A DNA stretch of 64,000 bases, taken from contig JAKPUQ010000112.1 in NCBI GenBank assembly GCA_029572815.1, positions 1 through 64,000 of the forward strand, read 5' to 3'. The notes beneath the pieces were generated by a model that was not told where the DNA came from, ran no database searches, and worked only from the letters and a program-made list of their open reading frames with translations. The DNA comes from Bacillota bacterium (GTDB taxonomy: Bacteria; Bacillota; Clostridia; Oscillospirales; Ruminococcaceae). Every line of letters starts with the position of its first letter. Position 1 is the stretch's first letter. A program made the position numbers and the translations under genes. This document shows, in pieces, positions 15,015 through 23,645 of the stretch.

Positions 15015-15557
15015 TCAGCTTCTCTCGATGCAGTAGCACACCTCTCCCTCGGGGAGAATGCCCTGCTGTCGGAAGCGTTCAATGTTATCGGTTATATGCA
15101 TTGCGGACTTTTCAAGCACCCGTCCCGATCTGGTATTCTCGGCGCGGTGATAGGCTTCAAGCCGCTGAAAATCAGTGCTTGCGAAGATGTGACCGATGAC
15201 TGCGGATAGAGCCTCTCCCGCATAGCCCCTGCCCTGAAAGGCGGTGCCGATGCAGTATTCTATCTCGGCGGTGCGGAGCTCCTCATATACGCGGCAGAAG
15301 GCTATCTGACCGATGTTGCGTCCGCTTTCCTTTTCGATGACTGCCCAGCGGTAGAAGCTGTCGGAGGCGTAGCCGCTGATGTACTTGTTGAGAAGTCCCT
15401 CAGCCTCCTGCATGGTGGAGTACACGGGCTCGCCGTATTCGGTCTGAACGGCAGGGTCGGAAGCCCAGTTTTCCAGCATATCCCTGAGGTCGCCTGCTTC
15501 AAATCTGCGAAGCAGCAGACGGGGAGTATCAATGGTACGGGTGCCGCAGTGGTGCAT
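15015..15557 (-). CDS. RimJ/RimL-type GNAT acetyltransferase
   Basis: A 180-residue acetyltransferase of the RimJ/RimL group (N-terminal TPRLLLRRFEAGDLRDMLENW, acetyl-CoA loop in IEYCIGTAFQGRGYAGEALS, then LEAYHRAENTRSGRVLEKSA). Members acetylate ribosomal protein N-termini or small molecules. ATG 15557 is preferred because GGAG lies 8 nt upstream; an ATG six bases earlier is too close to it. The promoter is the TGCTATAAT at the end of the second 125-bp repeat copy, mirroring the APH-like gene at 163. Confidence 0.84.
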   Translation of the reverse strand: MHHCGTRTIDTPRLLLRRFEAGDLRDMLENWASDPAVQTEYGEPVYSTMQEAEGLLNKYISGYASDSFYRWAVIEKESGRNIGQIAFCRVYEELRTAEIEYCIGTAFQGRGYAGEALSAVIGHIFASTDFQRLEAYHRAENTRSGRVLEKSAMHITDNIERFRQQGILPEGEVCYCIERS

Positions 15558-15587
15558 GGTCATCTCTCCTCTGGTTTCGTTGCTTAT

Positions 15588-15712
15588 ATTATAGCATATA
15601 AGCGAAGCGTTATGCTATAATTTCCCGATTGCAGGGAGCAGATCTCTGATCTGTGCATCTGCAAGGGCTTTCAGATAATTTATAATGAATGTTCTACATT
15701 CATTATAGCATA
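15588..15712 (-). repeat. 125-bp hairpin repeat, copy 2 (inverted)
   Basis: Same length as the copy at 17-141 but in opposite orientation. Within the first hairpin a C-G pair of copy 1 is a T-A pair here (GAATGT-AGA-ACATTC), a compensatory change that keeps the stem. The gene-proximal TGCTATAAT lies about 30 bp before the GNAT start. Confidence 0.75.
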
Positions 15713-15958
15713 AAAGCGTTTTAATAGCAAGATGCGCGGAGAGAAAGTTCTGTTTTCGAGACTGTATCGTGAAAAGGTGGCGGCGTTTCCTACAGTGGTC
15801 CCGGACATCTGTAACATGAGGCATGGTTGGATAATATCTGCCCATGCTATGCACTACGCACTGCCTGCTGAAAAATTTTTCAGAATTTACTAAGATAATC
15901 GAAAAAAACTTCCGTCTAATATATTGAAAGGCAAAATTTCCGGAAAGGAGCCTTGTCT
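15713..15958 (+). other. non-coding stretch before the third sigma gene
   Basis: No credible gene. It contains a short palindrome TGAAAAATTTTTCA near 15869-15882 and an A-rich tract, then AAAGGAG before the ATG at 15959. I could not identify a convincing -35/-10 pair; CGTCTAATAT near 15913 may be part of a non-housekeeping promoter. Confidence 0.35.
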
Positions 15959-16514
15959 ATGGATAATGGTTCAAGTAGCTACGGCCGTTATCTTGCCGGT
16001 GATGACTCGGCTATGGGTGATCTCGTCCGAGAATACAAGGACGGTCTTACTCTGTTTCTCAATAGTTTTACCAATGATCTTTTTTGATGCGGAAGAGCTC
16101 ATGGAAGAGACCTTCCTCAGACTGGCGTACAAAAAACCTAAATACTCAGGAAAAAGCTCCTTCAGGACGTGGCTTTACGCTATCGCGAGAAATCTGGCGA
16201 TAGACTATCTGAGGAAAAGAAAACGTGCGGCGGCTGTATCATCTGAGGAGATGTATGATGTACCATCAGAGCAGAACATCGAGGAGGATTACTTGCTGGA
16301 GGAACGAAAGGCGATCATTCATAAGCTGATGCGGAAGCTGAAGGACGAATACCGACAGGTGATATGTCTGATATACATCGAGGGCTTTTCAAATTCAGAA
16401 ACTGCACAGATAATGCACAAGAATAACCGGCAGATAACTAATCTGCTGTATCAGGCTAAAAAAGCTCTGAGGTCAGAGCTGGAAAAGGAGGGAATAACGT
16501 ATGCGGGATTATGA
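15959..16514 (+). CDS. ECF-type sigma factor (cluster 3), frameshifted
   Basis: ATG 15959 has AAAGGAG 8 nt upstream. The first frame encodes MDNGSSSYGRYLAGDD then DGLTLFLNSFTNDLF, the start of region 2, and stops at TGA 16085. The +1 frame continues without a gap as FDAEELMEETFLRLAYKKP, FRTWLYAIARNLAIDYLRKR and a C-terminal region 4 helix-turn-helix (GFSNSETAQIMHKNNRQITN). The break is a T6 run (16080-16085). One T fewer restores the frame, and a +1 slip on TTT before TGA would also do so. The gene overlaps the dockerin fusion by 14 bp. Together with cluster 2 it forms a second copy of the sigma/dockerin-fusion operon. Confidence 0.8.
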
Positions 16515-18780
16515 CGAAGTTACTCAGACCGTACTGAGGCGTCGGGACGAACTGATCGCAAGGGACAGAAGACGTGGGCTCATCCTGAAAAGAAGCGGTG
16601 TTGCAGCACTGTCAGTATGTGCTGCGGCGGTGGTCGGTATCGGAGTTTTCAGAATGAACAGCAAGGATATCGAACTTCCCGATGACGGCGGTATCATCGT
16701 TGCGGAAACTACTGCTCCACCCGTAAGTACGTACGTTACTGCCTCCGCAGTCACCACCTACGGGACCGCTGCTGCAGGTACGACGGTCACATCGGTGAAG
16801 GATACGGTAACATCTGCACCCGTATCAGTCAAAGCGGCAGCAACAACAGCTGCTGCAAACACAGTCGGTACAGCTATCCATAGTACGAAATCACAAAACG
16901 GAACTGCAGCGGCTGCGGTATCGTCGTCTATCCCTCGGACGACTGCTGCTGCTCCTGCTGTGGTCACAACCGTTACAACGACCATGATAAATCCCGAAAG
17001 GAGTGTTGACATGAAAAGGCTTATGCCGTTTACGGCTTCGCTTGTTATGATGGCTAATGCGGCTGCCCCCTCCGGTGCGGCGGCTGCTGAGACCTATAAT
17101 GATTATACTATAATGACGGAAATGGATAACGGGGATCTTGATATAGATATTGATAAAGACGGTGAGTTCACTGTAAAGGACTGCTTCTATCTCATGGCAT
17201 TCGACTACAGACATGAGCCGGACGAAGCTGTCAGGAACAATATCCTCGAAATAGCCGATTATGACAGAGACGGCAAGGTGGGGCACAACGATGCCGATGT
17301 GCTGCTGAAGTATTTTATCGGCGAGAGAAAAGTGAAGAAGGAACACCTCTTTACAGATTATTATGCGGACTTCGATATAGTTTACAATGAGAACGGCAAG
17401 CCCATATACGGACCTGCTGACCCGGAGCTGAAGGAAAAGATAGATGCCCTTGAGCTGGAATATGACAAGTCAAAGCATACTTATGAAGAGCTTGAGGAGA
17501 TCGAGGCTGAGTACAATGAACTCATGGAGCAGTACAATGAGCAGATGAATGATCCGGTCATCGTGGGTTATGAGCAGGTGGAGAGCAGATTTTCCGACAT
17601 TTTTGTCTCCAATCTCAGATCCTATATGGGCGATGTTTTCGGCGGCTCCGGTCTCTTCCGCAACTGCCTTGAGGACGGCGACATGGACATGGACATCGAC
17701 GGCGACGGCAGCTTCACATTCGATGATCTGGCGAGATATCACCTTTATGAGCATCAGAGATACAACACTAACCGTTACAGATCAGATGATCCTTTTTTTG
17801 ACTTCAGTGCCTTTACAGATCAGTCAGAGGATGAACCGCTTGAAGAAAAAATACTGCAAAACGTTACTTCTCTCACTGAGGCACAGTGGGACAAGTGCGC
17901 TGAAAATTACAGCTTGTTTACTGAAACTCTTGGCATAAATAATACAGTAGGGATCGCTATGTATTATCTCTTTGAGAGAGATGGTGAGCCTGATGCGAAA
18001 TATTTTGACAACGAGCATTATGACGCGCTGTTCCCGCTGGGCGAAAGGTTCCGCTTCGGAGAGCGTGTAAGAATGAGCTACAGCCAGATATACCAGGTGG
18101 ATGAAAGGCTGACATACGATAATACCAATATCCACTGTACTATGAGCGAGTATCTCGATGATATAGCAGCAGGCAGAAAAGAGCCTGTTGACATAAACGA
18201 AGACGGCTCCATTGATTACAAGGATGTTCTCATCTCGGATATGTTTCTCTATGATTACAAGAATAAGATACCGCATGAAGAGTCATGTATTCCTTCCGAT
18301 GTCTGGACCCGTTTTATGTATGAACTTGACCTTAACGAGAACGGCATATACGGAGACCTCAATGATGTTACCATGTATCAGTTTTCCGTGTACGTCTACA
18401 GAGAGTCCGTGCTGGGCGAAGAGGCCCCTCTCTTCGGCGAGGACAAGGACTATTATGATTATATAGCGGATTACCGCATGGAGCTCGCAGAGCAGAAGGC
18501 GGGCCGCAAGGTCGATGTGCAGCCCGCTCCCGTGATGGTCGAGAGCAACGTAAGCAAGGCTTTACAGGACACTACAATAGAGCGCAGCGGCGACTCAAAC
18601 TGCGACGGCAATACAGATCTTGCAGACGCTATCTTCATCATGCAGAGCATTGCTAATCCAGATAAGTACAGGCTGGGGACCGCAGGCAGGTTCAACGGCG
18701 ACGTATGCGAAACAGGCGGCGGTATTACCGCAAATGACGCTCTGACCATTCAGAACGGCCTCCTCACAGGCAAATACTGA
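16501..18780 (+). CDS. anti-sigma-like membrane segment fused to an EF-hand/dockerin protein, dual start (paralogue)
   Basis: A 759-residue frame starting at ATG 16501 behind GGAGGG, overlapping the sigma gene. Residues 1-30 are cytoplasmic, a TM helix lies at about 31-51, and a Thr/Val/Ala linker extends to about 168. An internal AAAGGAG-7 nt-ATG at 16997-17013 (Met171) opens a signal peptide (MKRLMPFTASLVMMANAAAP). Then come EF-hand-like loops (DIDKDGEFT, DYDRDGKVG, DIDGDGSFT, DINEDGSID, DLNENGIYG) and a C-terminal dockerin (first loop DSNCDGNTD, about 700-759). The layout matches the protein at 7444 throughout. The peptide around the internal start is ERS..MK in both, because GAA AGG AGT encodes the ribosome site. 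No enzyme domain is recognised. Confidence 0.8.
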   Translation: MRDYDEVTQTVLRRRDELIARDRRRGLILKRSGVAALSVCAAAVVGIGVFRMNSKDIELPDDGGIIVAETTAPPVSTYVTASAVTTYGTAAAGTTVTSVKDTVTSAPVSVKAAATTAAANTVGTAIHSTKSQNGTAAAAVSSSIPRTTAAAPAVVTTVTTTMINPERSVDMKRLMPFTASLVMMANAAAPSGAAAAETYNDYTIMTEMDNGDLDIDIDKDGEFTVKDCFYLMAFDYRHEPDEAVRNNILEIADYDRDGKVGHNDADVLLKYFIGERKVKKEHLFTDYYADFDIVYNENGKPIYGPADPELKEKIDALELEYDKSKHTYEELEEIEAEYNELMEQYNEQMNDPVIVGYEQVESRFSDIFVSNLRSYMGDVFGGSGLFRNCLEDGDMDMDIDGDGSFTFDDLARYHLYEHQRYNTNRYRSDDPFFDFSAFTDQSEDEPLEEKILQNVTSLTEAQWDKCAENYSLFTETLGINNTVGIAMYYLFERDGEPDAKYFDNEHYDALFPLGERFRFGERVRMSYSQIYQVDERLTYDNTNIHCTMSEYLDDIAAGRKEPVDINEDGSIDYKDVLISDMFLYDYKNKIPHEESCIPSDVWTRFMYELDLNENGIYGDLNDVTMYQFSVYVYRESVLGEEAPLFGEDKDYYDYIADYRMELAEQKAGRKVDVQPAPVMVESNVSKALQDTTIERSGDSNCDGNTDLADAIFIMQSIANPDKYRLGTAGRFNGDVCETGGGITANDALTIQNGLLTGKY
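16997..17013 (+). promoter_or_regulatory. internal ribosome binding site and start within the paralogous fusion gene
   Basis: AAAGGAG (16997-17003), 7-nt spacing, ATG (17011-17013), in frame, followed by a signal peptide; identical layout to 7964-7980. Confidence 0.7.
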
Positions 18781-18828
18781 TACACATTACCCGATCATTT
18801 TTATCCTCCCATATTATATTGAGAACAG

Positions 18829-18865
18829 GCTCCTCACAGCGGCATTCTGTGGGGAGCATTTTTTT
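18829..18865 (+). terminator. terminator after the cluster 3 fusion gene
   Basis: Stem GCTCCTCACAG / CTGTGGGGAGC (one G-T pair) then ATTTTTTT. Confidence 0.88.
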
Positions 18866-18905
18866 GTAAAAATCTATTTGTTTTGTTGTAAACTTATTCA
18901 AATTA

Positions 18906-18934
18906 TTGACAAAAGTAGTGAAAAGTGCTATAAT
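18906..18934 (+). promoter_or_regulatory. promoter of the FHA/PP2C/kinase operon
   Basis: TTGACA (18906-18911), 17-bp spacer, TATAAT (18929-18934), a consensus housekeeping promoter with a leader of about 110 nt. Confidence 0.8.
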
Positions 18935-19050
18935 AAACGTATATGTATATTTTTGACATCTTCAGGACCACAGTATAGAGATATTTATTTTTTTTAAGTT
19001 TGCCGAAGTACGGTGTTATGGCGTTTCGGCGGGTTTCAAGGGGTGAGTAT

Positions 19051-20406
19051 ATGGCAGGCAGCGTCAATACCAAGCTTCTCTATCAGAACTGCGATACTTT
19101 TATGCAGGCGGGGCTGAAAAAGAAGGACAGGATAGACGAGGATCAGCTTCAGCTGATCAACAGCAGGAGAGATGTGGGATTTCTCGGTATAAGGTGGGAA
19201 AAGACCGCCACGAGAAATGTCTTTAAATATAACGTCAGCAATATGACGGCACTTTCCGAGTACATCAAACAGACGATGTCTCAGGAAAAGTATTTCAGTA
19301 TCATAAATCAGTTCCAGAAGATATATGAGTTCTGCGCAAGGACAGAGGGCCTTTCCGCAGACAATCTTCTTCTCAGCGACTTGAAGAACGTGTACTACGA
19401 TGTGGAGAGACAGAGGGTGTTCGTGGCTTATCTGCCTCTTTCAGAGAACATCTACAAGTGCGCCAACGTGGTGAAGTTCCTCACTAAGCTGAACAAGAAT
19501 GCAAGCATTACCATAACCAACGGCACGGTCATGCAGAAGTACAGCTTCTTCCTGGAGGACCTTATGGGCAAGCAGAACAGCAAGACACCGAAAAACGGCG
19601 GCCTTTCCTATGCCCAGCTCTATACGCTCCTTCATGAGGTGCTGTCCATACCTGTGGAGGGCCCCGTCCCTGCGGCTGATACTGCGGCGGAGGCTCCTTC
19701 CCCTGCGGCAGGTGCTGCCGACGCTCCGATAGATGATGACGGCGACCATACTATCCTCGTCAGCAGAAGAAGCTCGGACTGCCTTGCCTTCCTCAAGGAC
19801 GAGAACAACAGGGAGTTCCCGATAGACCATGTGCCCTTTACCATAGGCAGACGTCCCGACAATGACCTGTCACTTACAGACAAGGGTACGGTGTCAAAGG
19901 TCCACGCGGTAGTGGGCTTCGAGGACGGAGAGTGGTTCGTGGAGGACAAGGGCTCAGCCAACGGCACCTTCCTCAATGACTTTGCGGAGAATGCACGCAG
20001 GATTACAAAGGAGCCCCTCAATAGCGGCGATGTCATCTATATCTATGACGTTCCCTTTGTGTTCACTGTGAACGCAGGTGATGCAGCTACTGTCATCGTT
20101 GGTGCGGCAGGCGCCAAGCAGCAGCCTCCGAAGAACAAGGTGAAGAAGATAGCCTACTTCATAAACGGCTCAAGCAATGAGAGGATACCTGTTTTCGTGT
20201 ATCCCTTTACCTGTGCGGAGCTCTCGGGCGTGGTCATTGACCGTGAGAGCAACGGAAGCAGGCATAATATCTGCATCGAGAATATCTCCTGCAACTCCCT
20301 CAGCGTGGAGGGAAGCGATATTCCCGCAGGAGAGAAGACCGTGATATTCTCAGGCTGTAATTTCCTGTATCACGGCATATCATATACATTCTACGAAGAG
20401 AACTGA
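19051..20406 (+). CDS. FHA-domain phosphothreonine-binding adaptor
   Basis: A 451-residue cytoplasmic protein; ATG 19051 has AAGGGGTGAG upstream and is preferred to an upstream ATG in the same frame. The N-terminal about 200 residues (LLLSDLKNVYYDVERQRVFV, then AYLPLSENIYKC) look like the DUF6382-type domain found before FHA domains in Firmicutes. The FHA domain at about 252-335 shows FTIGRRPDNDLSL, GTVSKVHAVV and GSANGTFLND, with the Arg, Ser and Asn used for phosphothreonine binding. A C-terminal beta domain follows. TILVS and TVIVG motifs flank the FHA domain and could be phosphorylation sites of the neighbouring kinase. Confidence 0.87.
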   Translation: MAGSVNTKLLYQNCDTFMQAGLKKKDRIDEDQLQLINSRRDVGFLGIRWEKTATRNVFKYNVSNMTALSEYIKQTMSQEKYFSIINQFQKIYEFCARTEGLSADNLLLSDLKNVYYDVERQRVFVAYLPLSENIYKCANVVKFLTKLNKNASITITNGTVMQKYSFFLEDLMGKQNSKTPKNGGLSYAQLYTLLHEVLSIPVEGPVPAADTAAEAPSPAAGAADAPIDDDGDHTILVSRRSSDCLAFLKDENNREFPIDHVPFTIGRRPDNDLSLTDKGTVSKVHAVVGFEDGEWFVEDKGSANGTFLNDFAENARRITKEPLNSGDVIYIYDVPFVFTVNAGDAATVIVGAAGAKQQPPKNKVKKIAYFINGSSNERIPVFVYPFTCAELSGVVIDRESNGSRHNICIENISCNSLSVEGSDIPAGEKTVIFSGCNFLYHGISYTFYEEN

Positions 20407-20418
20407 CGGTGAACGTGA

Positions 20419-21198
20419 ATGAAATATATGTTTTCTTATGTGACTACCGAGGGCGCAGTGAGAAAGGTCAATCAGGACTCTCTCTTTGCTGCTGAGGCAG
20501 AGTTCAGGGGCGAGAACATCTTCTTCGCCGCTGTCTGCGACGGTGTAGGCGGTCTCTCCTCGGGCGAGAGAGCCAGCGGCTATGTCTGCAAGCGAATGAA
20601 CGAATGGTTTGCTGAGGACTTCGCCGACCTCATGAGAAGGGGAGCCTCGATACTGAAGATAAGGGAGTCTATCGATGACAGGCTCCATGAGCTCAATGAC
20701 AGGATAAACGCCTATGCGGAAAAGCACGCTTCCGATATGGCGACTACCTTCACGGGGATACTTATTATCCCTCAGCTGAAGCGTATGCTCACCGCACATG
20801 TGGGCGACTCCCGTCTGTATAAGATCACAGACGAGGAGATAAAGGTGCTGACCTCCGACCATTCGGTAGTGGGACAGGAAGTCAGGGAGGGGGTCATCAC
20901 AGCGGAGATGGCTGAGACCGATCCCCGCCAGAACCAGCTCACCAACTGTATCGGAGCAGGTCTCGACGATACCTCCTACGATTACAGCATAGGAGCCTAC
21001 GGTGAGAATGAGTGCTATATGCTCTGCACCGACGGCTTCAGGAAAAAGATCACGGCTGACGAGATGCAGTTCCTGCTGAAGCCCTCCATCAACGAGGACG
21101 AGAAGATAATGTCGGGACATCTTGAAAAGCTGAAAAACAAGGTCATCAAGGGCGGGGAGAAGGATAACATAACCGCTCTTATGGTCAAGCTCTGCTGA
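20419..21198 (+). CDS. PP2C-family Ser/Thr protein phosphatase
   Basis: A 259-residue PPM phosphatase. All family motifs are visible: VNQDSLF, VCDGVGGLSSGE (metal Asp and DGxGG), MATTFTG, AHVGDSRLYKI, CTDGFRKKI and the terminal KDNITALM. It starts 12 nt after the FHA gene and is followed by the kinase, so it most likely reverses that kinase's phosphorylation. No membrane segment is present, so it acts in the cytoplasm. Confidence 0.93.
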   Translation: MKYMFSYVTTEGAVRKVNQDSLFAAEAEFRGENIFFAAVCDGVGGLSSGERASGYVCKRMNEWFAEDFADLMRRGASILKIRESIDDRLHELNDRINAYAEKHASDMATTFTGILIIPQLKRMLTAHVGDSRLYKITDEEIKVLTSDHSVVGQEVREGVITAEMAETDPRQNQLTNCIGAGLDDTSYDYSIGAYGENECYMLCTDGFRKKITADEMQFLLKPSINEDEKIMSGHLEKLKNKVIKGGEKDNITALMVKLC

Positions 21199-21214
21199 AA
21201 GCGAGGAGATCTAT

Positions 21215-22916
21215 TTGCTCAATAAAGGTTTCGTCCTTGAAAACAGATACAAGATCGTCAACATTGCGGGAAAGGGCGGCACTTCCGTTGTTTACAGGGC
21301 TGTCGACCTGAAAGCCAACAACGCTCAGCGTGCGGTGAAGGAGGTCATGAAGACCAACGGCGCCGATGCCTATAACGCCAGACAGGAGTCGCTCCTTATC
21401 AAGGAATTCTGCGAGAAGGACGTAAAAAACTCCTACTTCCCCAATATCATCGAGATAATCGACAATAAGCCCGAGGCTCTGTATATAGTTCAGGATTATA
21501 TCGACGGTGTATCCATGGAGAAGCTTCTTGCATACGATCCATTCCGCCACAAGACCGTTCTCAGGTATGCCAAGGATATCTGTTCGGTAATGTCATTCAT
21601 TCATAAGTGCGGAATGATACACAGTGATATGAAGCCCGACAACATCATGGTGGTAAGAAGCTTCGATGACTTTGAGAATATGAAGCGCCCCGACAAGTAC
21701 GGGAAGCTCAAATTCATCGACTTCGGCTCAGTTATCGAAAGAAGACAGGGTACCTTTGCCTATACCCCTGCCTACGCCGCCCCAGAACAGTTCAACAAGG
21801 AGGAACTGGACGAGAGGACGGATATTTTCAATATCGGCGCCACTCTGTATCATATGCTTACGGGTAAAAAAGCCCCTTAATGTTTCCGCTGACGGAAAGC
21901 TGGTAAGCTCCGCCGATAGGTTCATCTTCGGCAAGGGCATGAACTCGGCTCTTGTCAGGATAATCAAGAAGTGCGTCAACGAGGACAGGAGCAAAAGATA
22001 CCGCAGCTGTGATGAGCTCTACGATGCCCTCTATAAGGCTGAGAACCACACCTACGCGAGAGCTACCGGCATACTTGCAGGTCTTGCGGCAGTGTTCCTG
22101 GGCTTTTCGTTCTTCGCGGGAACTATGGCTAACAAGAGCAGGAGCGAGGACTTCAACAAGCTGGTGGAAAGGGCTGAGAACTCCACAGAATACGGTGAAA
22201 GATCCGTCGCCTTCGAGGAGGTAATCAACGCTGACGGTTCCTATTCAGACGCCTATCTCAAGCTCATAGAGCTGTACAAGACGGATATGGTCTTTGATGA
22301 GAAGGAGACAAGTCAGATACTGACTCTTATAAATGAAAATATCAACGAGCTCAAGCGTGATCCTCAGTATGAGGAGGTCGCCTATGAGCTGGGTATACTA
22401 TACTGGTATTACTACTTCTACGGCAATGACGGTGACAGCTCCAGGCAGAACGGAAGCACCACAGGCAAGATAGCCTCGGTGAAGTGGTTCAGTGAGGCAC
22501 AGACCGAGAACTTCAGGAAGTATGACCAGGATAAATACGATATCGCCAGGGTGTACTGCGCTATCGGCGATTTCTACTCACAGACACAGAAGAAGGAGAA
22601 CGAGCTACTCAAGAAAAACTTCTCCGCTGACCTGTGGAAAAGCATGAATGAACTGGATACACTGGTCGATGAGGCAAATGCAGGCTCTGAGATCATCATA
22701 CTTGAGACCTACAAGACCCTGGTAAATCTGGAAAATTCCAATATGAACGACTTTGCCAAGGCCGGTATCTCCTATGATGAGCAGAGGAGGTTCCTTGACA
22801 ATATAAAGGCAAAGACAGAGAATATGACCGCTGCCGAAGAACGGGCGGCTGAGGCCAAGGAATATATCCTGGGCTTCTATGACAGAGTCGTCGAGAGCAT
22901 CGACGGCGCAGAATAA
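21215..22916 (+). CDS. membrane Ser/Thr protein kinase, frameshifted
   Basis: Starts at TTG 21215 behind GAGGAG. The kinase lobe shows GKGGTSVVYRAV, the Lys in RAVKEV, the catalytic loop IHSDMKPDNIMV (HSD in place of HRD, so a non-RD kinase), FIDFGSV and AYAAPEQF. The first frame ends at 21880. The other frame carries on as KKPLNVSADGKLVSSADRF, RIIKKCVNEDRSKRYRSCDE (the end of the kinase fold), a TM helix (ATGILAGLAAVFLGFSFFAG) and about 250 extracellular helical, TPR-like residues. The break is an A6 run at 21866-21871; five A restore the frame. Without the repair the protein lacks its anchor and sensor. It has no PASTA repeats. Confidence 0.85.
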
Positions 22917-22927
22917 GGAGGTGCGGC

Positions 22928-23329
22928 ATGAGTTCATTCGACTGGCAGGTGGTATCTCAAATATCTCTGGGCATCGGACTGGTGCTGCTCCTTGCGGCAC
23001 TGGTGATCGCAGTCAGGTTCAGGGTGATATCAAATCTGGTCTCTGAGCTGACTTCAAAGGGCGGCAGAGCCGAGCCCGCTTCACAGTCACCGTCTGTAAG
23101 CAGGTCTCTCAGAGCTTCCGAGAATATGGCTTTTGACGATCAGTCTGACGATAACAAGGACGGCGACATAATAACCGTGGTAGTCGGACATAAGAAAAAG
23201 GAAAATATCAGCGATACCGTCGTAGTGGGTACCAAGACCGACAGCGGCAGCGATTTCAGGATAGTAAGAAATGTACTGCTTATAAATGCCGATGTTGAGG
23301 CAATTGACGATCACGGCAGAGACAGATGA
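22928..23329 (+). CDS. small single-pass membrane protein of the phosphosignalling operon
   Basis: A 133-residue protein with AAGGAGG before the ATG, 11 nt after the kinase gene. One TM helix lies at about 11-30 (ISLGIGLVLLLAALVIAVRF). The rest is a hydrophilic cytoplasmic or extracellular tail containing ITVVVGHKK, DTVVVGTKT and a Ser-rich patch. The T-V-V-V-G motif occurs twice, and a similar TVIVG occurs in the FHA protein, so the threonines are good candidates for kinase sites read by the FHA domain. No known family is recognised. Confidence 0.7.
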   Translation: MSSFDWQVVSQISLGIGLVLLLAALVIAVRFRVISNLVSELTSKGGRAEPASQSPSVSRSLRASENMAFDDQSDDNKDGDIITVVVGHKKKENISDTVVVGTKTDSGSDFRIVRNVLLINADVEAIDDHGRDR

Positions 23330-23645
23330 AAATGACTGACCTCCTCCCGCTGAGGCAGGAGAAAAGGACATTATACGTATTATTTTGTATGCGCCCTTAC
23401 GGGGAGCAATTTCAAGACACAGTGAGTTATCCCGCATCTGGCAGCTTCATGATGAAGCCTGTCTCTCACAGCTATGAGGACTGTGGGCACTGTAATAAGC
23501 TCGGAACAGCCCGCCGCTGCTGCATACAGCGGAGGTCAGAGAGTCCGAAGTTCCCTCTTCGGACTTCTCGGCTGTAATGAAGCGGCGGCTAAGGCTGTGA
23601 CGATGCGGCTTCTGGTCTTGAAACAAGTAAAAGGAGGTAATCAGG
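23330..23645 (+). other. 316-nt intergenic leader with hairpin potential
   Basis: No gene seen. Near its start ACCTCCT (about 23339-23345) is the exact complement of AGGAGGT in the next gene's ribosome site (about 23634-23640). A hairpin GTCCGAAG-TTCCCT-CTTCGGAC lies at about 23546-23567, and CTCCT / AGGAG pair across a G-C-rich loop at its 5' end. I matched it to no known riboswitch. Confidence 0.35.

Noticed and set aside
17-15712. The inverted 125-bp repeats as ends of a 15.7-kb composite transposon
   Set aside because: No transposase or integrase lies between them, and the interval reads as ordinary chromosomal genes. The repeats look like independent small elements.
15615-15854. A 79-codon minus-strand frame overlapping the second 125-bp repeat
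   Set aside because: Its C-terminal part is translated hairpin repeat, and it lacks a ribosome site.
20380-21120. A 246-codon minus-strand frame opposite the PP2C gene
   Set aside because: It mirrors a gene with every PP2C motif and has no ribosome site or recognisable domain.
23330-23645. A c-di-GMP, cobalamin or T-box RNA in the leader before the giant protein
   Set aside because: None of the conserved cores I know is present; only generic hairpins can be drawn.
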